Assembly: GCF_004310865.1 (NCBI RefSeq)
Contig: NZ_SIXI01000007.1
Location: forward strand, 1-64,000
Length of the DNA stretch: 64,000 nt
DNA from: Aquabacterium lacunae
GTDB taxonomy: Bacteria > Pseudomonadota > Gammaproteobacteria > Burkholderiales > Burkholderiaceae_C
Direction of reading: 5' to 3'
Part shown: one piece after another, positions 39,478 through 48,938 of the stretch
How positions within the stretch are numbered: the first letter of the stretch is position 1
How the letters are laid out: every line of letters starts with the position of its first letter
Position numbers and translations under genes: made by a program
Notes under the pieces: model-generated
What the model saw: only the letters and a program-made list of their open reading frames with translations
Database searches by the model: none
What the model was told of the DNA's origin: nothing

Positions 39478-40374
39478 ATGACCCGTGTGTTTTTCATGCT
39501 GGCTCACTGGCCTCTGGGGCTGCTTCAGGCCATCGGGGTCGTGCTGGGCTGGTTGGCCTTCCTGCTGTCGCCCTCTTACCGCCGCCGCCTGTGGCAGCAC
39601 GGCGGGGCGGCGGGCCTGACGGTGGGGCAAAGGCTGTCGGCCGTGGCCCACGCCGGGCGCATGGTGGCCGAAACCCCGTACCTGTGGGGACGCCCCCGTG
39701 ACGCCAGCCTGGGCCAGCGCGTTCAATGGCGGGGTGCAGAGCATGTCGATCAGGCCGTCGCCCAAGGCCGGGGCGTGATGATCCTCACCCCCCACCTGGG
39801 TTGCTTCGAGGTGGTGGCTCAGGCCTACGCCGAGCGCCACGGCGCCGAGCACCCCATCACCGCGCTGTACCGGCCCTCCAAGCAGCCCTGGCTGGCCGAG
39901 ATGATGGTGCACGCGCGCAACCGCCCGGGCATCCTGGCCAGCCCCGCCACCTTGAGCGGTGTGCGTCAGCTCGTTCGGGCGCTCAAAAAGGGCGACACCA
40001 TCGGCGTTCTGCCCGACCAGGTGCCCCCTGAAGGCATGGGCGAATGGGCGCCTTTTTTTGGTCGGTCTGCCTACACCATGACCATGGCCGCCAAGCTGAT
40101 CGCCCAAACCGGCTGCACCCCGGTCCTGTTGCGCGGCGAACGCCTCGGCCTGTTGCAACGCTGGCGCCAGGGCTGTGATTTCGTTGTGCATGCCACGGCG
40201 GTGCATGCGCCTGCCATGGCCGTGCTGCGCGAAGGCAACAACGTCCGTTCCGCCGAGGTCATGAACCAGCTCATGGAAGCCATGATCCGCCAGTGTCCCG
40301 AGCAATACCTCTGGGGCTACAACCGCTACAAGGGCCCCAGGCCCGACATCCTGACCACGGCGGCCGAACCATGA
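39478..40374 (+). CDS. LpxL-type lipid A acyltransferase (first of two)
   Basis: 298 residues of the HtrB/LpxL family, which adds secondary acyl chains to lipid A on the inner membrane face. N-terminal membrane anchor (residues 10-31), the catalytic HX4E motif as TPHLGCFE (His106, Glu111), then LPDQVPPEGMGEWAPFFGR and an ending QYLWGYNRYKGPR. It may equally act on other acyl acceptors. Its stop overlaps the next start by four bases (ATGA). Confidence 0.9.
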   Translation: MTRVFFMLAHWPLGLLQAIGVVLGWLAFLLSPSYRRRLWQHGGAAGLTVGQRLSAVAHAGRMVAETPYLWGRPRDASLGQRVQWRGAEHVDQAVAQGRGVMILTPHLGCFEVVAQAYAERHGAEHPITALYRPSKQPWLAEMMVHARNRPGILASPATLSGVRQLVRALKKGDTIGVLPDQVPPEGMGEWAPFFGRSAYTMTMAAKLIAQTGCTPVLLRGERLGLLQRWRQGCDFVVHATAVHAPAMAVLREGNNVRSAEVMNQLMEAMIRQCPEQYLWGYNRYKGPRPDILTTAAEP

Positions 40375-41267
40375 AAAGCTTCGGCATTCGCCTGTTCCTG
40401 TCGTTCATGTGGTTGCTGCACTGGCTGCCCCTGCCGGTGCTGGCGGCCCTGGGCCGTGGCCTGGGCGCCCTGCTCTACCGTCTGGCGGGCTCGCGCCGCA
40501 AGATCGGCCTGCGCAACCTCGAACTGTGTTTGCCCGGCATGCCACTGGCCGAGCGCCAGGCCTTGCTGAAACAGCACTTCGGCTGGCTCACGCGCAGCCT
40601 GATCGAGCGCAGTGTGCTGTGGTACGGCAGCGAGCAGCGTGTGAAAGGGTACATCCAGGTCGAAGGTGACATTGGCCTGGCCGAGCGCGTGTTCCAGGAA
40701 ACCGGCCGCCCCACCATGTGGCTGTGCCCGCACTTCGTGGGCCTCGATGTGGCCGGTGCGGCCATTTTGTTGTGCCAGCCCCGCCCCGGCGCGTCGATCT
40801 ACCAGACACAAAGCAACCCCGTCATCGATGCCGCCATGCGCCGCGGGCGCCTGCGTTTCGGTGACGCCGAGATCTTCCCGCGCAGCGATTCGGTCAAGCC
40901 GCTGCTGCGCGCCGTGAAACAGGGCCGCGGCTTCTTCAACCTGCCTGACATGGACTTCGGTCGCCAAGATTCGGCATTTGTGCCCTTCTTCGGCGTTCCT
41001 GCAGCCACCTTGCTGGCGCCTTCGCGGCTGGCGCGCATGCTGAACATGGTGGTGCAGCCCGTGATCGCCGAGATGCTGCCGGGTGGCCAGGGCTACAAGG
41101 TGCACTTCATGCCGCCGCTGGACAACTTCCCCACGGCCGACACCGAAGCCGACACCCTGCGCCTGAACCAGTACATCGAGCAGCAGATCCTGCGCAACCC
41201 CAGCCAGTACCTGTGGGTGCACAAGCGCTTCAAGACCCGTCCAGAAGGCGAACCCAGCCTTTATTGA
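40371..41267 (+). CDS. LpxL-type lipid A acyltransferase (second of two)
   Basis: 298 residues from ATG 40371. N-terminal anchor LWLLHWLPLP-like hydrophobic stretch, catalytic HX4D as CPHFVGLD, then LPDMDFGRQDSAFVPFFGVPAAT and QYLWVHKRFKTRP. The pair differ in motif (HX4E versus HX4D), so they are probably two activities (for example acylation at two positions) rather than simple copies. Translationally coupled to the first gene. Confidence 0.9.
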   Translation: MKSFGIRLFLSFMWLLHWLPLPVLAALGRGLGALLYRLAGSRRKIGLRNLELCLPGMPLAERQALLKQHFGWLTRSLIERSVLWYGSEQRVKGYIQVEGDIGLAERVFQETGRPTMWLCPHFVGLDVAGAAILLCQPRPGASIYQTQSNPVIDAAMRRGRLRFGDAEIFPRSDSVKPLLRAVKQGRGFFNLPDMDFGRQDSAFVPFFGVPAATLLAPSRLARMLNMVVQPVIAEMLPGGQGYKVHFMPPLDNFPTADTEADTLRLNQYIEQQILRNPSQYLWVHKRFKTRPEGEPSLY

Positions 41268-41380
41268 CGTGGCGCAAACAGCCCCCTGGCTGCGCTCAAT
41301 TTCCCCTCACCAGCGGCCGATACCTGCTCAGAGCCGGTCATCAGTGTGGACAGACCGGGCACAACGCATGGAGTGTCGGT

Positions 41381-42952
41381 ATGCAAACCTGGATCACCTG
41401 GCTGCGGGGCTTTTCCATCCGCGCCCGCCTGATCGCGTGCATGGGCCTGGTCGTGGGCATCGGCCTGCTGGTCGGTGGCGGCATGACCGTGCAGCTGCTG
41501 GGCCTGAAAACTTCGCTGGATGACTTTGCCGACCAGGAGTTCATGGCCACCCAGAAAGTGGGCCAGCTCGCCCAGGTGCTGGGCCAGTTGCGCGCCAACG
41601 AAAGCGCCGCCCTCATCAACACCGGTGATTCAGTGACGGTGGAGGCTGAGGTCAAGGCCTGGAACGCCCGCCACGCGGAACTGGTCGACGTGCTGCAAAG
41701 CCTGAATGCAGGCGCCCCCACACCCGCCATTGCCGAGCAGGTCAAGGCCATGCAAGCCCTGCTGGGGGCCTACGACAAGGGCATCCGGCCCACGCTCGAC
41801 CTGATGCTGTCGAACGCGATTTCGTCGTCGGCCGAGGCCTTCCAGAGCACCGCCGAAGGCCGCCAGCAAGCCGCTGAACTCGACAAGGCCGCCACCCGGC
41901 TGCGCAATGATGTGGAGAAACTGGCCCAGGCCCGGCGCGACCAGACCGGCGCCACCGTGCAGCAAAGCCTGCTGGGCCTGTGGGTGATGCTGCTGGCGCC
42001 GGGCTTCATCTTCCTGCCGCTGATGGGGCTGACCATCCTGTCGGTGTCGCACCCGCTCAAGCGCGCCGAAGACATCACACGCGCCATTGCCGACGGCGAC
42101 CTCACCCGCGACATCAACCCCCGAGGCAATGACGAGATCGCCCGCCTGATGCTGGCCATGCACCACATGCAGGAATCGCTGCGCGACATGGTGGCCTCGG
42201 TGCGTGAATCGGCCCAGTCGATGCTGCGCGCCAGCACCGAGATCGCCGCCGGCAACCAGGACCTGTCGCTGCGCACCGAGCAGACCGCCTCCAGCCTGCA
42301 GGAAACCGCCAGCTCGATGGAGCAGCTCAATGACACGGTCGATCGCTCGGCCATGTCGGCCTTCACGGCCAATGAGCTGGCCGACACCGCCAGCCAGCGC
42401 GCCCAGCACGGCGGCGAGGTGGTGGGCAACGTGGTGCAGCAGATGGACGCCATCAGCCAGGCCTCGCGTCAGATCAACGACATCATCGGCGTGATCGACG
42501 GCATCGCCTTCCAGACCAACATCCTGGCGCTGAACGCGGCGGTGGAAGCCGCCCGCGCGGGCGAACAGGGCCGAGGCTTTGCGGTGGTGGCTGGCGAAGT
42601 GCGTTCGTTGGCCCAGCGCAGCGCCGAAGCCGCTCGCGAAATCAAGACCTTGATCGGCCAGTCGGTCGAGCGGGTCGATGTGGGCGCACAGCGCGTGAAA
42701 GACGCCGGCGAGGTGATGAGCGAGATCGTCCACTCCATCACCCGGGTGACGCAGGCCATGGGCGAGATCACCGGCGCCACCCAGGTGCAGGCCCAAGGCA
42801 TCAGCCAGGTGTCGAAGGCGGTGGGCCAGCTCGACCAGATGACCCAGCAGAACGCCGCCCTCGTGGAACAGTCGGCGGCAGCGGCCGACAGCCTGCGCCA
42901 GCAGGCCCTGGCCCTGCACGACGCGGTGGCGCGCTTCAAGTTGCAATCCTGA
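41381..42952 (+). CDS. Methyl-accepting chemotaxis protein
   Basis: 523 residues from ATG 41381 (GGAG upstream). One membrane helix near residues 15-40, a periplasmic four-helix-type sensor region of about 150 residues, a second helix (LGLWVMLLAPGFIFLPLMGLTIL), a HAMP segment and a long cytoplasmic coiled coil. The signalling tip is intact (GIAFQTNILALNAAVEAARAG, then FAVVAGEVRSLAQRSAEAA). No C-terminal CheR-binding pentapeptide is seen. Confidence 0.96.
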   Translation: MQTWITWLRGFSIRARLIACMGLVVGIGLLVGGGMTVQLLGLKTSLDDFADQEFMATQKVGQLAQVLGQLRANESAALINTGDSVTVEAEVKAWNARHAELVDVLQSLNAGAPTPAIAEQVKAMQALLGAYDKGIRPTLDLMLSNAISSSAEAFQSTAEGRQQAAELDKAATRLRNDVEKLAQARRDQTGATVQQSLLGLWVMLLAPGFIFLPLMGLTILSVSHPLKRAEDITRAIADGDLTRDINPRGNDEIARLMLAMHHMQESLRDMVASVRESAQSMLRASTEIAAGNQDLSLRTEQTASSLQETASSMEQLNDTVDRSAMSAFTANELADTASQRAQHGGEVVGNVVQQMDAISQASRQINDIIGVIDGIAFQTNILALNAAVEAARAGEQGRGFAVVAGEVRSLAQRSAEAAREIKTLIGQSVERVDVGAQRVKDAGEVMSEIVHSITRVTQAMGEITGATQVQAQGISQVSKAVGQLDQMTQQNAALVEQSAAAADSLRQQALALHDAVARFKLQS

Positions 42953-43119
42953 ATTGCAGATCTGACGAGCGCATTCGTCCGAAAAAGCCACCCGGTGGCC
43001 ACAAATGACAGCTTTCTGGCCGTCTGAGTGAATGATCCACTGGGCGGGCCTGCTGCAGAATGTTGCAAAGCACCACAACGGGTCACAGAGCCCCGGTGCA
43101 CCAACCGGGGAGCACGGCA

Positions 43120-46100
43120 TTGAAACGTCTGACGGACCTCGCCTCGCAACTGGCACTGCTGCATCGGCGCGGCGCCAGCATTGGCGTGGATTTCAAGTTC
43201 ATTGCCGACCACCTGAACCTGCACGTCTCGGTCAAAGACCCTGAACTGCGCTACCGCTACATCAACATGCCCGGCCAGGTGAACCACCTGTTGCCCGGCA
43301 GCCTGCAAGGCCAGCTGTCTGATGCCGACCTGATCGGGCAGGACGTGGCCAGCTGGCGCGTGCAGGCCGACCGACTGGCCCTGCGCAGCCGCGAGCCCCA
43401 CATCGTCTGGTCTGAGCCCCAGCCCGGGCCCGACGGCCACGCCGTGCGCCAGCCTCAGGTCAAGATCGGCCTGCACGACGAACGCGGCATGCCCGCCGGC
43501 GTGCTCGACCTGGCCCCCGTGGGTGACGATGTCGAGCACATGCGCATGGAAGTGCAGCGCCTGCGCGAAGCCCTCGACCTGGTCACCGAGGTGCTGGGCC
43601 TGCTGATGCGGCACGACCATGAAACCGACCTGCTCGAACGCGTGTGCAGCACCCTCGTGGTCAAGGGCCGCTACCTGGCCGCCGCCGTGGTGCCCGTGGA
43701 AAGCAGCAAGCGCACCGTGCATGTGCCCCTGTGCCAGGCGGGCAACCGGGCCGAACTGTGCCTGCCCGGGCCCTTCCGCCTGGACGACCCCATCTGGGAA
43801 AGCCACCCCCTGGTGCGCACCGTGGAATCGGGCATCTGCATGGTGCAGCGCCTGAACTCGGCCCGCGAACAGCCCCTGTGGCAACAGGCGCACCCGCCCG
43901 AACACGCCCAGGCCCTGATCGCCCTGCCGCTGCACACCGACGACGACGTGCACGCGGTGCTGCTGCTGGCCTGCGACGGCGTGGACAGCTTTGCCCCCTC
44001 GCGCGCGGTGCTGCTGCAGCGCATGGCCGACGAACTCTCGCTGGGCCTGGAGCTTCTGCGCTCGCGTCACCGCCTGGCCACCGAGCGCCAGCAGAAAGAG
44101 CTGCACCTGCGCCAGCAACTGGCCACCTCGCAACGCCTGAACCTGGCCACCCACAGCGGCCAGGTCGGCCTGTGGGAGTGGGATCTGGCGCGCAACACCG
44201 TGGTGCTGGACGAACAGGCCACCGCCCAGCTGGGCCTGCCCTCGTACGCACGCACCCTGCCCCTGAACACGGTGCTGGGCTGGATCCATGCTGACGACCA
44301 CCCGGGTGCGGTGGTGGCGCTCGACCAGGTGCGGCACGAAGGCCTGGCCGTCGACACCACCATGCGCATCATCCCGCCCGACGGCCGCGAACGCGTGCAG
44401 CGCGTGTGCATGGCCGCCTTGCGCCAGGAAGACGGCACCATCACCGGCGTGCTGGGCGCCAACCTCGACATCACCGACCCCACGCGCGACATGGAGCGCC
44501 TGCAGCACCTGGGCACCAAGCTGCAACTGGCCACTCAGGCCACGGGCCTGGGCATCTGGGAGCTCGACCTGGTGCAGTTCCGCATGCTGCTCGACGGACG
44601 CGCCTGCCAGATCCATGGGCTGGACGAACCCCAGTCGGTGGTGAGCTGGCAGACCTGGCTGCAGTGGGTGCACCCGGCCCAACGCCAGGAAGTGCATGAC
44701 CAGTTCAGCCGCGGCCTGCGAGAGGCCAGCCAGGGCCAGTTCGAATGCGCCCTCACACCGCCCGACCAGCACCCCCGGCGCCTGCTGGTGAACTGGGCCA
44801 GCCAGGCCAACGAAGAAGGCCAGGTTCAGCAACTGCTGGGCACCCTGGTGGACCTGACCGAGCGCCGCCGCAGCGAGGCCCGCACCGCCCAGACCCACCA
44901 GCGCCTGGCCCTGCTGGCCGGGGCCACCGGCGTGGGCCACTGGCGCTACGACCTGCAGGAAGGCTTCCATTTCGACGAGCCCATGCTGCGCTTGCTGGGC
45001 GTGCACACCACACCACCGCCGGCCACGGCCTGGCTGATGGAGATGTGCCTGAACGGCACGCAACGCGAGGCGCTGGAGCTGGCACTGATCACAGCCGACG
45101 AACAGCTCGAAGTGGCGCTGCAGTGGCAGGGCCTGGACGGGGTGAACCGCCGTGTGATCTGGCTGGGCACGGTCGACCGAGACAGCCGCCGCACCGTCAC
45201 CCGGGCCGAGGGCCTGTGCATCGACGTGACCATGCAGCACCAGCTGGAAGAAGCCCGCCAGCGCGAAAGCCTGGGCCACAAGGCCGACCGCAGCGCGCTG
45301 GTCTCGCGCATCAGCCAGGAACTGCGCTCGCCGCTGAACGCCATGCTGGGCTTTGTGCAACTGCTGCGCCGCTCGGGCAGCCCTGAGCGCCTGCAGCAGT
45401 TCGACGACTACATGGCCCAGGTCGAACAGGCCGGCTGGCACATGCTGGCGATGGTCAACGACGTGATGGACCTGTCCAGCCTCGAATCGGGCAGCACGCC
45501 TCTGGACATTGAAACCGTCTCGCTGGTCGACCTCATGGGCGAACTGCTGCCCCTGATCGAACAACTGGCTTCGGTGCAGCACGTGCGCATCGACCTGCGT
45601 GAACTGGGCGCCTGGCCTTCGGTCAGGGCCGACCGCCGCCTGCTCAAGCAGACCCTGGTGAACGTGGCCTCGCACGGCATCCAGCGCACCCCGGCCTATG
45701 GCACTGTCACCCTGGCCTTCGAGCCCTTCGGGCATGAGGTGGCCATCCGCGTGATCGACGAAGGCCTGCCACTGACCCCCATGCAGGTGGGCGCCATGCT
45801 CGACCCCTACGGCGCCCTGCAAGAAGCGACCCTGAATGACAAAGAGCCCCACCAGGGCATGCGCCTGGCCATCTCGCGCCAGGCCCTGGAATCGATCGGT
45901 GGGCACCTGCGCATCGACAACGGCCCCGACAGCCCGGTGGCCCTGAGCCTGGTGCTGCCACGCGCCGAGCCCCTGATGGACACCCTCCTGCCCGTGCCAA
46001 CGCGCATCACGGCAGACGAGGCCGTGCAGGTGAACGCCCACACCCGAGGCAAGGTGCTGTACGTGGAAGACAACCCCAGCAACGTGCTGCTGGTGCGTGA

Positions 46101-46428
46101 GTTCCTCAGCCTGCGCCCCGAGGTGGAGCTGGTGGTGGCCCACAACGTGGCCGAAGGCCTGGCCGCCGTGGCGGGCCAGCGCTTCGACTTCGTGCTGCTC
46201 GACCTGCAATTGCCCGACGGTGACGGCTACGAAGTGCTCCAGGCGCTGCGCAGCCAGCGGCACCCCACGCCCTGCGTGGCCCTGACCGCCAACGCCATGA
46301 TCAACGAGCGCAACCGCGCGCTCGAAGCCGGTTTCGAGGCCTTCTGGACCAAGCCCCTGAACCTGCCCGAGTTCCTGCAGGGGCTGGACCTGTGGCTCAG
46401 CAGCCGCCGCAGCCGTGCCGAGGCCTGA
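43120..46428 (+). CDS. Large multi-PAS hybrid sensor with degenerate histidine-kinase core and intact receiver
   Basis: About 1100 residues, soluble, no membrane helix. A PAS-like N-terminus (VDFKFIADHLNLHVSVKDPE), a GAF-like part, then three PAS-like units (the WEWDLARN, IWELDLVQF and WRYDLQEG segments), a HisKA/HATPase core and a C-terminal receiver. The H-box reads ISQELRSPLNAMLGF: the phospho-acceptor His is Gln (45316-45318). In the ATPase, the N-box Asn is His (NVASHGIQRT) and the G1/G2 boxes are DEGLPL and QGMRLA, so ATP use is doubtful. The receiver is intact (YVEDN; phospho-Asp at 46201-46203; LTANA; TKPLN). TTG 43120 has GGGGAG upstream; ATG 43060 is the alternative. Confidence 0.88.
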   Translation: MKRLTDLASQLALLHRRGASIGVDFKFIADHLNLHVSVKDPELRYRYINMPGQVNHLLPGSLQGQLSDADLIGQDVASWRVQADRLALRSREPHIVWSEPQPGPDGHAVRQPQVKIGLHDERGMPAGVLDLAPVGDDVEHMRMEVQRLREALDLVTEVLGLLMRHDHETDLLERVCSTLVVKGRYLAAAVVPVESSKRTVHVPLCQAGNRAELCLPGPFRLDDPIWESHPLVRTVESGICMVQRLNSAREQPLWQQAHPPEHAQALIALPLHTDDDVHAVLLLACDGVDSFAPSRAVLLQRMADELSLGLELLRSRHRLATERQQKELHLRQQLATSQRLNLATHSGQVGLWEWDLARNTVVLDEQATAQLGLPSYARTLPLNTVLGWIHADDHPGAVVALDQVRHEGLAVDTTMRIIPPDGRERVQRVCMAALRQEDGTITGVLGANLDITDPTRDMERLQHLGTKLQLATQATGLGIWELDLVQFRMLLDGRACQIHGLDEPQSVVSWQTWLQWVHPAQRQEVHDQFSRGLREASQGQFECALTPPDQHPRRLLVNWASQANEEGQVQQLLGTLVDLTERRRSEARTAQTHQRLALLAGATGVGHWRYDLQEGFHFDEPMLRLLGVHTTPPPATAWLMEMCLNGTQREALELALITADEQLEVALQWQGLDGVNRRVIWLGTVDRDSRRTVTRAEGLCIDVTMQHQLEEARQRESLGHKADRSALVSRISQELRSPLNAMLGFVQLLRRSGSPERLQQFDDYMAQVEQAGWHMLAMVNDVMDLSSLESGSTPLDIETVSLVDLMGELLPLIEQLASVQHVRIDLRELGAWPSVRADRRLLKQTLVNVASHGIQRTPAYGTVTLAFEPFGHEVAIRVIDEGLPLTPMQVGAMLDPYGALQEATLNDKEPHQGMRLAISRQALESIGGHLRIDNGPDSPVALSLVLPRAEPLMDTLLPVPTRITADEAVQVNAHTRGKVLYVEDNPSNVLLVREFLSLRPEVELVVAHNVAEGLAAVAGQRFDFVLLDLQLPDGDGYEVLQALRSQRHPTPCVALTANAMINERNRALEAGFEAFWTKPLNLPEFLQGLDLWLSSRRSRAEA

Positions 46429-46478
46429 AAGCCCATTGAACAGCCCATGAACACGCCATGTGCGCCGATAATGGGCAC

Positions 46479-47342
46479 ATGAAGCTGCGTTTCACCAAGA
46501 TGCAAGGCGCGGGCAACGACTTCGTCGTGCTCGATGCCACCCAGGCGCCCCTGGCCTTGAGCCCGGCGCAATACCGGTTCCTGGCCGACCGACGCTTTGG
46601 CATCGGCGCCGACCAGATCCTGATCGTCGAGCCCGGCAACGCCGCCAACGGCACCGACTTCACCTACCGGATCATGAACGCCGACGGTGGCGAGGTGGAA
46701 CAGTGCGGCAACGGCGCCCGCTGCTTCGCGCGCTTCGTGCACGACGCCGGCCTGACCACCCAAACCAGCATCCGCGTGCAGACCCTGAAGTCGGTGATCG
46801 AACCGCGCCTGCAGGCCGATGGCCGCGTCACGGTCGACATGGGCGCGCCCTTTCTGGTGCCTGCCGAGGTGCCCTTCAACCCCGAAGGCCTGAGCCCCAC
46901 CCTGGTCAACGGCTGCGCGCTGTACACCATCGAGCTGGCCAATCACCCGGTCGATGTGGCCGTGGTCGGCATGGGCAACCCGCATGCCGTCACCCGTGTC
47001 GGCAACGCCGAACAGGCCCCGGTCGATGAACTGGGCCCCCAGATCGAAGGCCACGAGCGCTTCCCCCGCCGCGTGAACGCCGGCTTCATGGAAGTGGTCA
47101 GCCGCAGCCACATCAAACTGCGCGTGTACGAACGGGGCTCGGGCGAAACGCTGGCCTGCGGCTCGGGCGCCTGCGCCGCCGTGGTGGCCGGCATCCGCCT
47201 GGGCTGGCTCGACAACACCGTTGATGTCGACATGCGCGGTGGCCGCCTCACCATTTCCTGGGCCGGCCCCGGCCAGCCCGTGCTCATGACAGGCCCGGCC
47301 GTCACCGTGTTCCACGGCGAAATCGACGTGCCCGCCCTCTGA
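46479..47342 (+). CDS. dapF: Diaminopimelate epimerase
   Basis: Converts LL- to meso-diaminopimelate for lysine and peptidoglycan. 287 residues with the two catalytic cysteines in [13 protein letters not shown] and [13 protein letters not shown], and the opening [19 protein letters not shown]. Start ATG 46479 chosen by family fit. Followed by the DUF484 gene, its usual neighbour. Confidence 0.97.
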   Translation: MKLRFTKMQGAGNDFVVLDATQAPLALSPAQYRFLADRRFGIGADQILIVEPGNAANGTDFTYRIMNADGGEVEQCGNGARCFARFVHDAGLTTQTSIRVQTLKSVIEPRLQADGRVTVDMGAPFLVPAEVPFNPEGLSPTLVNGCALYTIELANHPVDVAVVGMGNPHAVTRVGNAEQAPVDELGPQIEGHERFPRRVNAGFMEVVSRSHIKLRVYERGSGETLACGSGACAAVVAGIRLGWLDNTVDVDMRGGRLTISWAGPGQPVLMTGPAVTVFHGEIDVPAL

Positions 47343-47364
47343 CATCCGACCCCATACCCCTGCC

Positions 47365-48045
47365 ATGAACCTGCAAGGCATCACCGAAGACGAAATCGCG
47401 AACTACCTGATCCACACGCCGGGGTTTTTCGAGCGCCAGGCCCAGCTGCTGCATGCCGTGCAGCTGGTCAGCCCACACGGCCAACGTGCCGTGTCGCTGC
47501 AAGAGCGCCAGCTGGAAATGATGCGTGACAAGGTCAAGGGGCTCGAACGCCGCATCATGGAGATGATCCGGCACAGCCAGGAAAACGAAGCCATTGCCCA
47601 GCGCCTGCAGCACTGGGTGCGCACCGTGATGCTCACGCACGACGACGCGCAACTGCCCGAGGTGCTCACCACCGAACTGCAGCGGCAGTTTCTGATCCCG
47701 CAAGTGGGCCTGCGCGTGTGGGGCAACGCCCAGCACCCGGTCAAGCCCGAGCATGCCGAGCTGCCCTGCGCGCAGGCCATCAGCGACGACGCCCGCAGCT
47801 TTGCACGCAGCCTGACCCTGCCTTACTGCGGCGTGAACGCCGGCTTTGAAGCCGCCCGCTGGCTGGAAGACCCGACCACCGTGGCCTCGCTGGCCCTGCT
47901 GCCCCTGCACCATGATGGCGACGTGTTCGGCCTGCTGGTGCTGGCCTCGCCCGACGCCACCCGCTACACGGCCGACATGGGCGTGGAGTTCCTGACGCAG
48001 ATCAGCGAGCTGGCCAGCGCCGCGCTGTCACGGCTGCTGGCCTGA
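47365..48045 (+). CDS. DUF484 family protein
   Basis: 226 residues. N-terminal helix region (EDEIANYLIHTPGFFERQAQLL) and a GAF-like C-terminal half (LASPDATRYTADMGVEFL). The order dapF-DUF484 followed by xerC is conserved in many proteobacteria, but here PEP-CTERM genes follow instead of xerC. Function unknown. Confidence 0.88.
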   Translation: MNLQGITEDEIANYLIHTPGFFERQAQLLHAVQLVSPHGQRAVSLQERQLEMMRDKVKGLERRIMEMIRHSQENEAIAQRLQHWVRTVMLTHDDAQLPEVLTTELQRQFLIPQVGLRVWGNAQHPVKPEHAELPCAQAISDDARSFARSLTLPYCGVNAGFEAARWLEDPTTVASLALLPLHHDGDVFGLLVLASPDATRYTADMGVEFLTQISELASAALSRLLA

Positions 48046-48059
48046 AGGCTGGCGCCTGA

Positions 48060-48938
48060 TCAAGCGCCCGCCTGACGCCGACGGCGCGCTGCCGCCACGG
48101 CCAGCCCCGCACCCGCCAGAGCCAACCACGTGGCGCCTGCCTCGGGCACAGCGCTCACGCGCTCCAAGGTCGTGGTGGTGAAGCTGTACGAGGTGTCCTG
48201 GGTGACGCTGCGCACATTGAAGTACTGGCTCACCAGCTCAATGCCGAAGCGCGAAGCGCTGCCGCCCCTGGCATTTTCCAGGCCCAGGGTCAGCACCCCT
48301 GGCGCCGAGATGCCATAACGGCCAGCGTCCCAGGTTTCAGAGCGAACCGACAAAAAGGTGTCGGTGCCCGCCGTACCGGCCCGCACCCCATCGAAGGTCA
48401 CGGCGGGCGGCACCGCCACGGTGGCCCCGGTGCGCGGGTGCGTGAAGCTGCCATTGCGGCCCTCCACGCGCACCGCTGCGTCGCGCACATCGCCCGTGAA
48501 GTTGAAGCGCACATCGAACCAGTGGGCCGTGCCTTCGTCCGGGGCCGTGAAGCTGCCACGCCAGTCCAGCATGTCGTAGCTGCCGTACTGGGTTTCGGTG
48601 GTCTGCTGTACGTCGATGCGGCTGACACGGTAGGCATACAGCTCACCGGTGGCGGCGTCGACAAACTGCGAACTCATGTCCAGGCCCAGGTCCACCACCG
48701 TGCGGCCCAGCTCGTTCGTGGCCGACGCAATGCCCACGTCGGTGTAACGCCAGGCTCCGAACAGCTCATCGGGCAGCAACTGGGCTTGCGGGCTCGAGGT
48801 GGTCGACGTGATCGACACGCCCACGCGGGCCTCGGCCAGGTTGATCAGTTCAGACTGAAACGCCTGGGCATGCCCGGCAGCCAGCGCCCAGGCGCCACAC
48901 AGGGCCACGCCCTTGAACGACATCCATGCGCGCTTCAT
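48060..48938 (-). CDS. PEP-CTERM protein
   Basis: 292 residues with signal peptide to GHAQAF and C-terminal signal VPEAGATWLALAGAGLAVAA followed by ARRRRQ. Mature part is beta-rich; nothing else recognised. The start overlaps the stop of the upstream PEP-CTERM gene by four bases (ATGA), so the two are translated as a pair. Confidence 0.88.
   Translation of the reverse strand: MKRAWMSFKGVALCGAWALAAGHAQAFQSELINLAEARVGVSITSTTSSPQAQLLPDELFGAWRYTDVGIASATNELGRTVVDLGLDMSSQFVDAATGELYAYRVSRIDVQQTTETQYGSYDMLDWRGSFTAPDEGTAHWFDVRFNFTGDVRDAAVRVEGRNGSFTHPRTGATVAVPPAVTFDGVRAGTAGTDTFLSVRSETWDAGRYGISAPGVLTLGLENARGGSASRFGIELVSQYFNVRSVTQDTSYSFTTTTLERVSAVPEAGATWLALAGAGLAVAAARRRRQAGA

Noticed and set aside
42981-43000. 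GCCACCCGGTGGC palindrome after the chemoreceptor gene
   Set aside because: Only a four-pair stem with a five-base loop and no T tract; not a convincing terminator.
42469-46263. An open frame of about 1260 codons on the minus strand
   Set aside because: It is opposite the chemoreceptor and hybrid sensor, both clearly coding. The composition is that of an antisense shadow.
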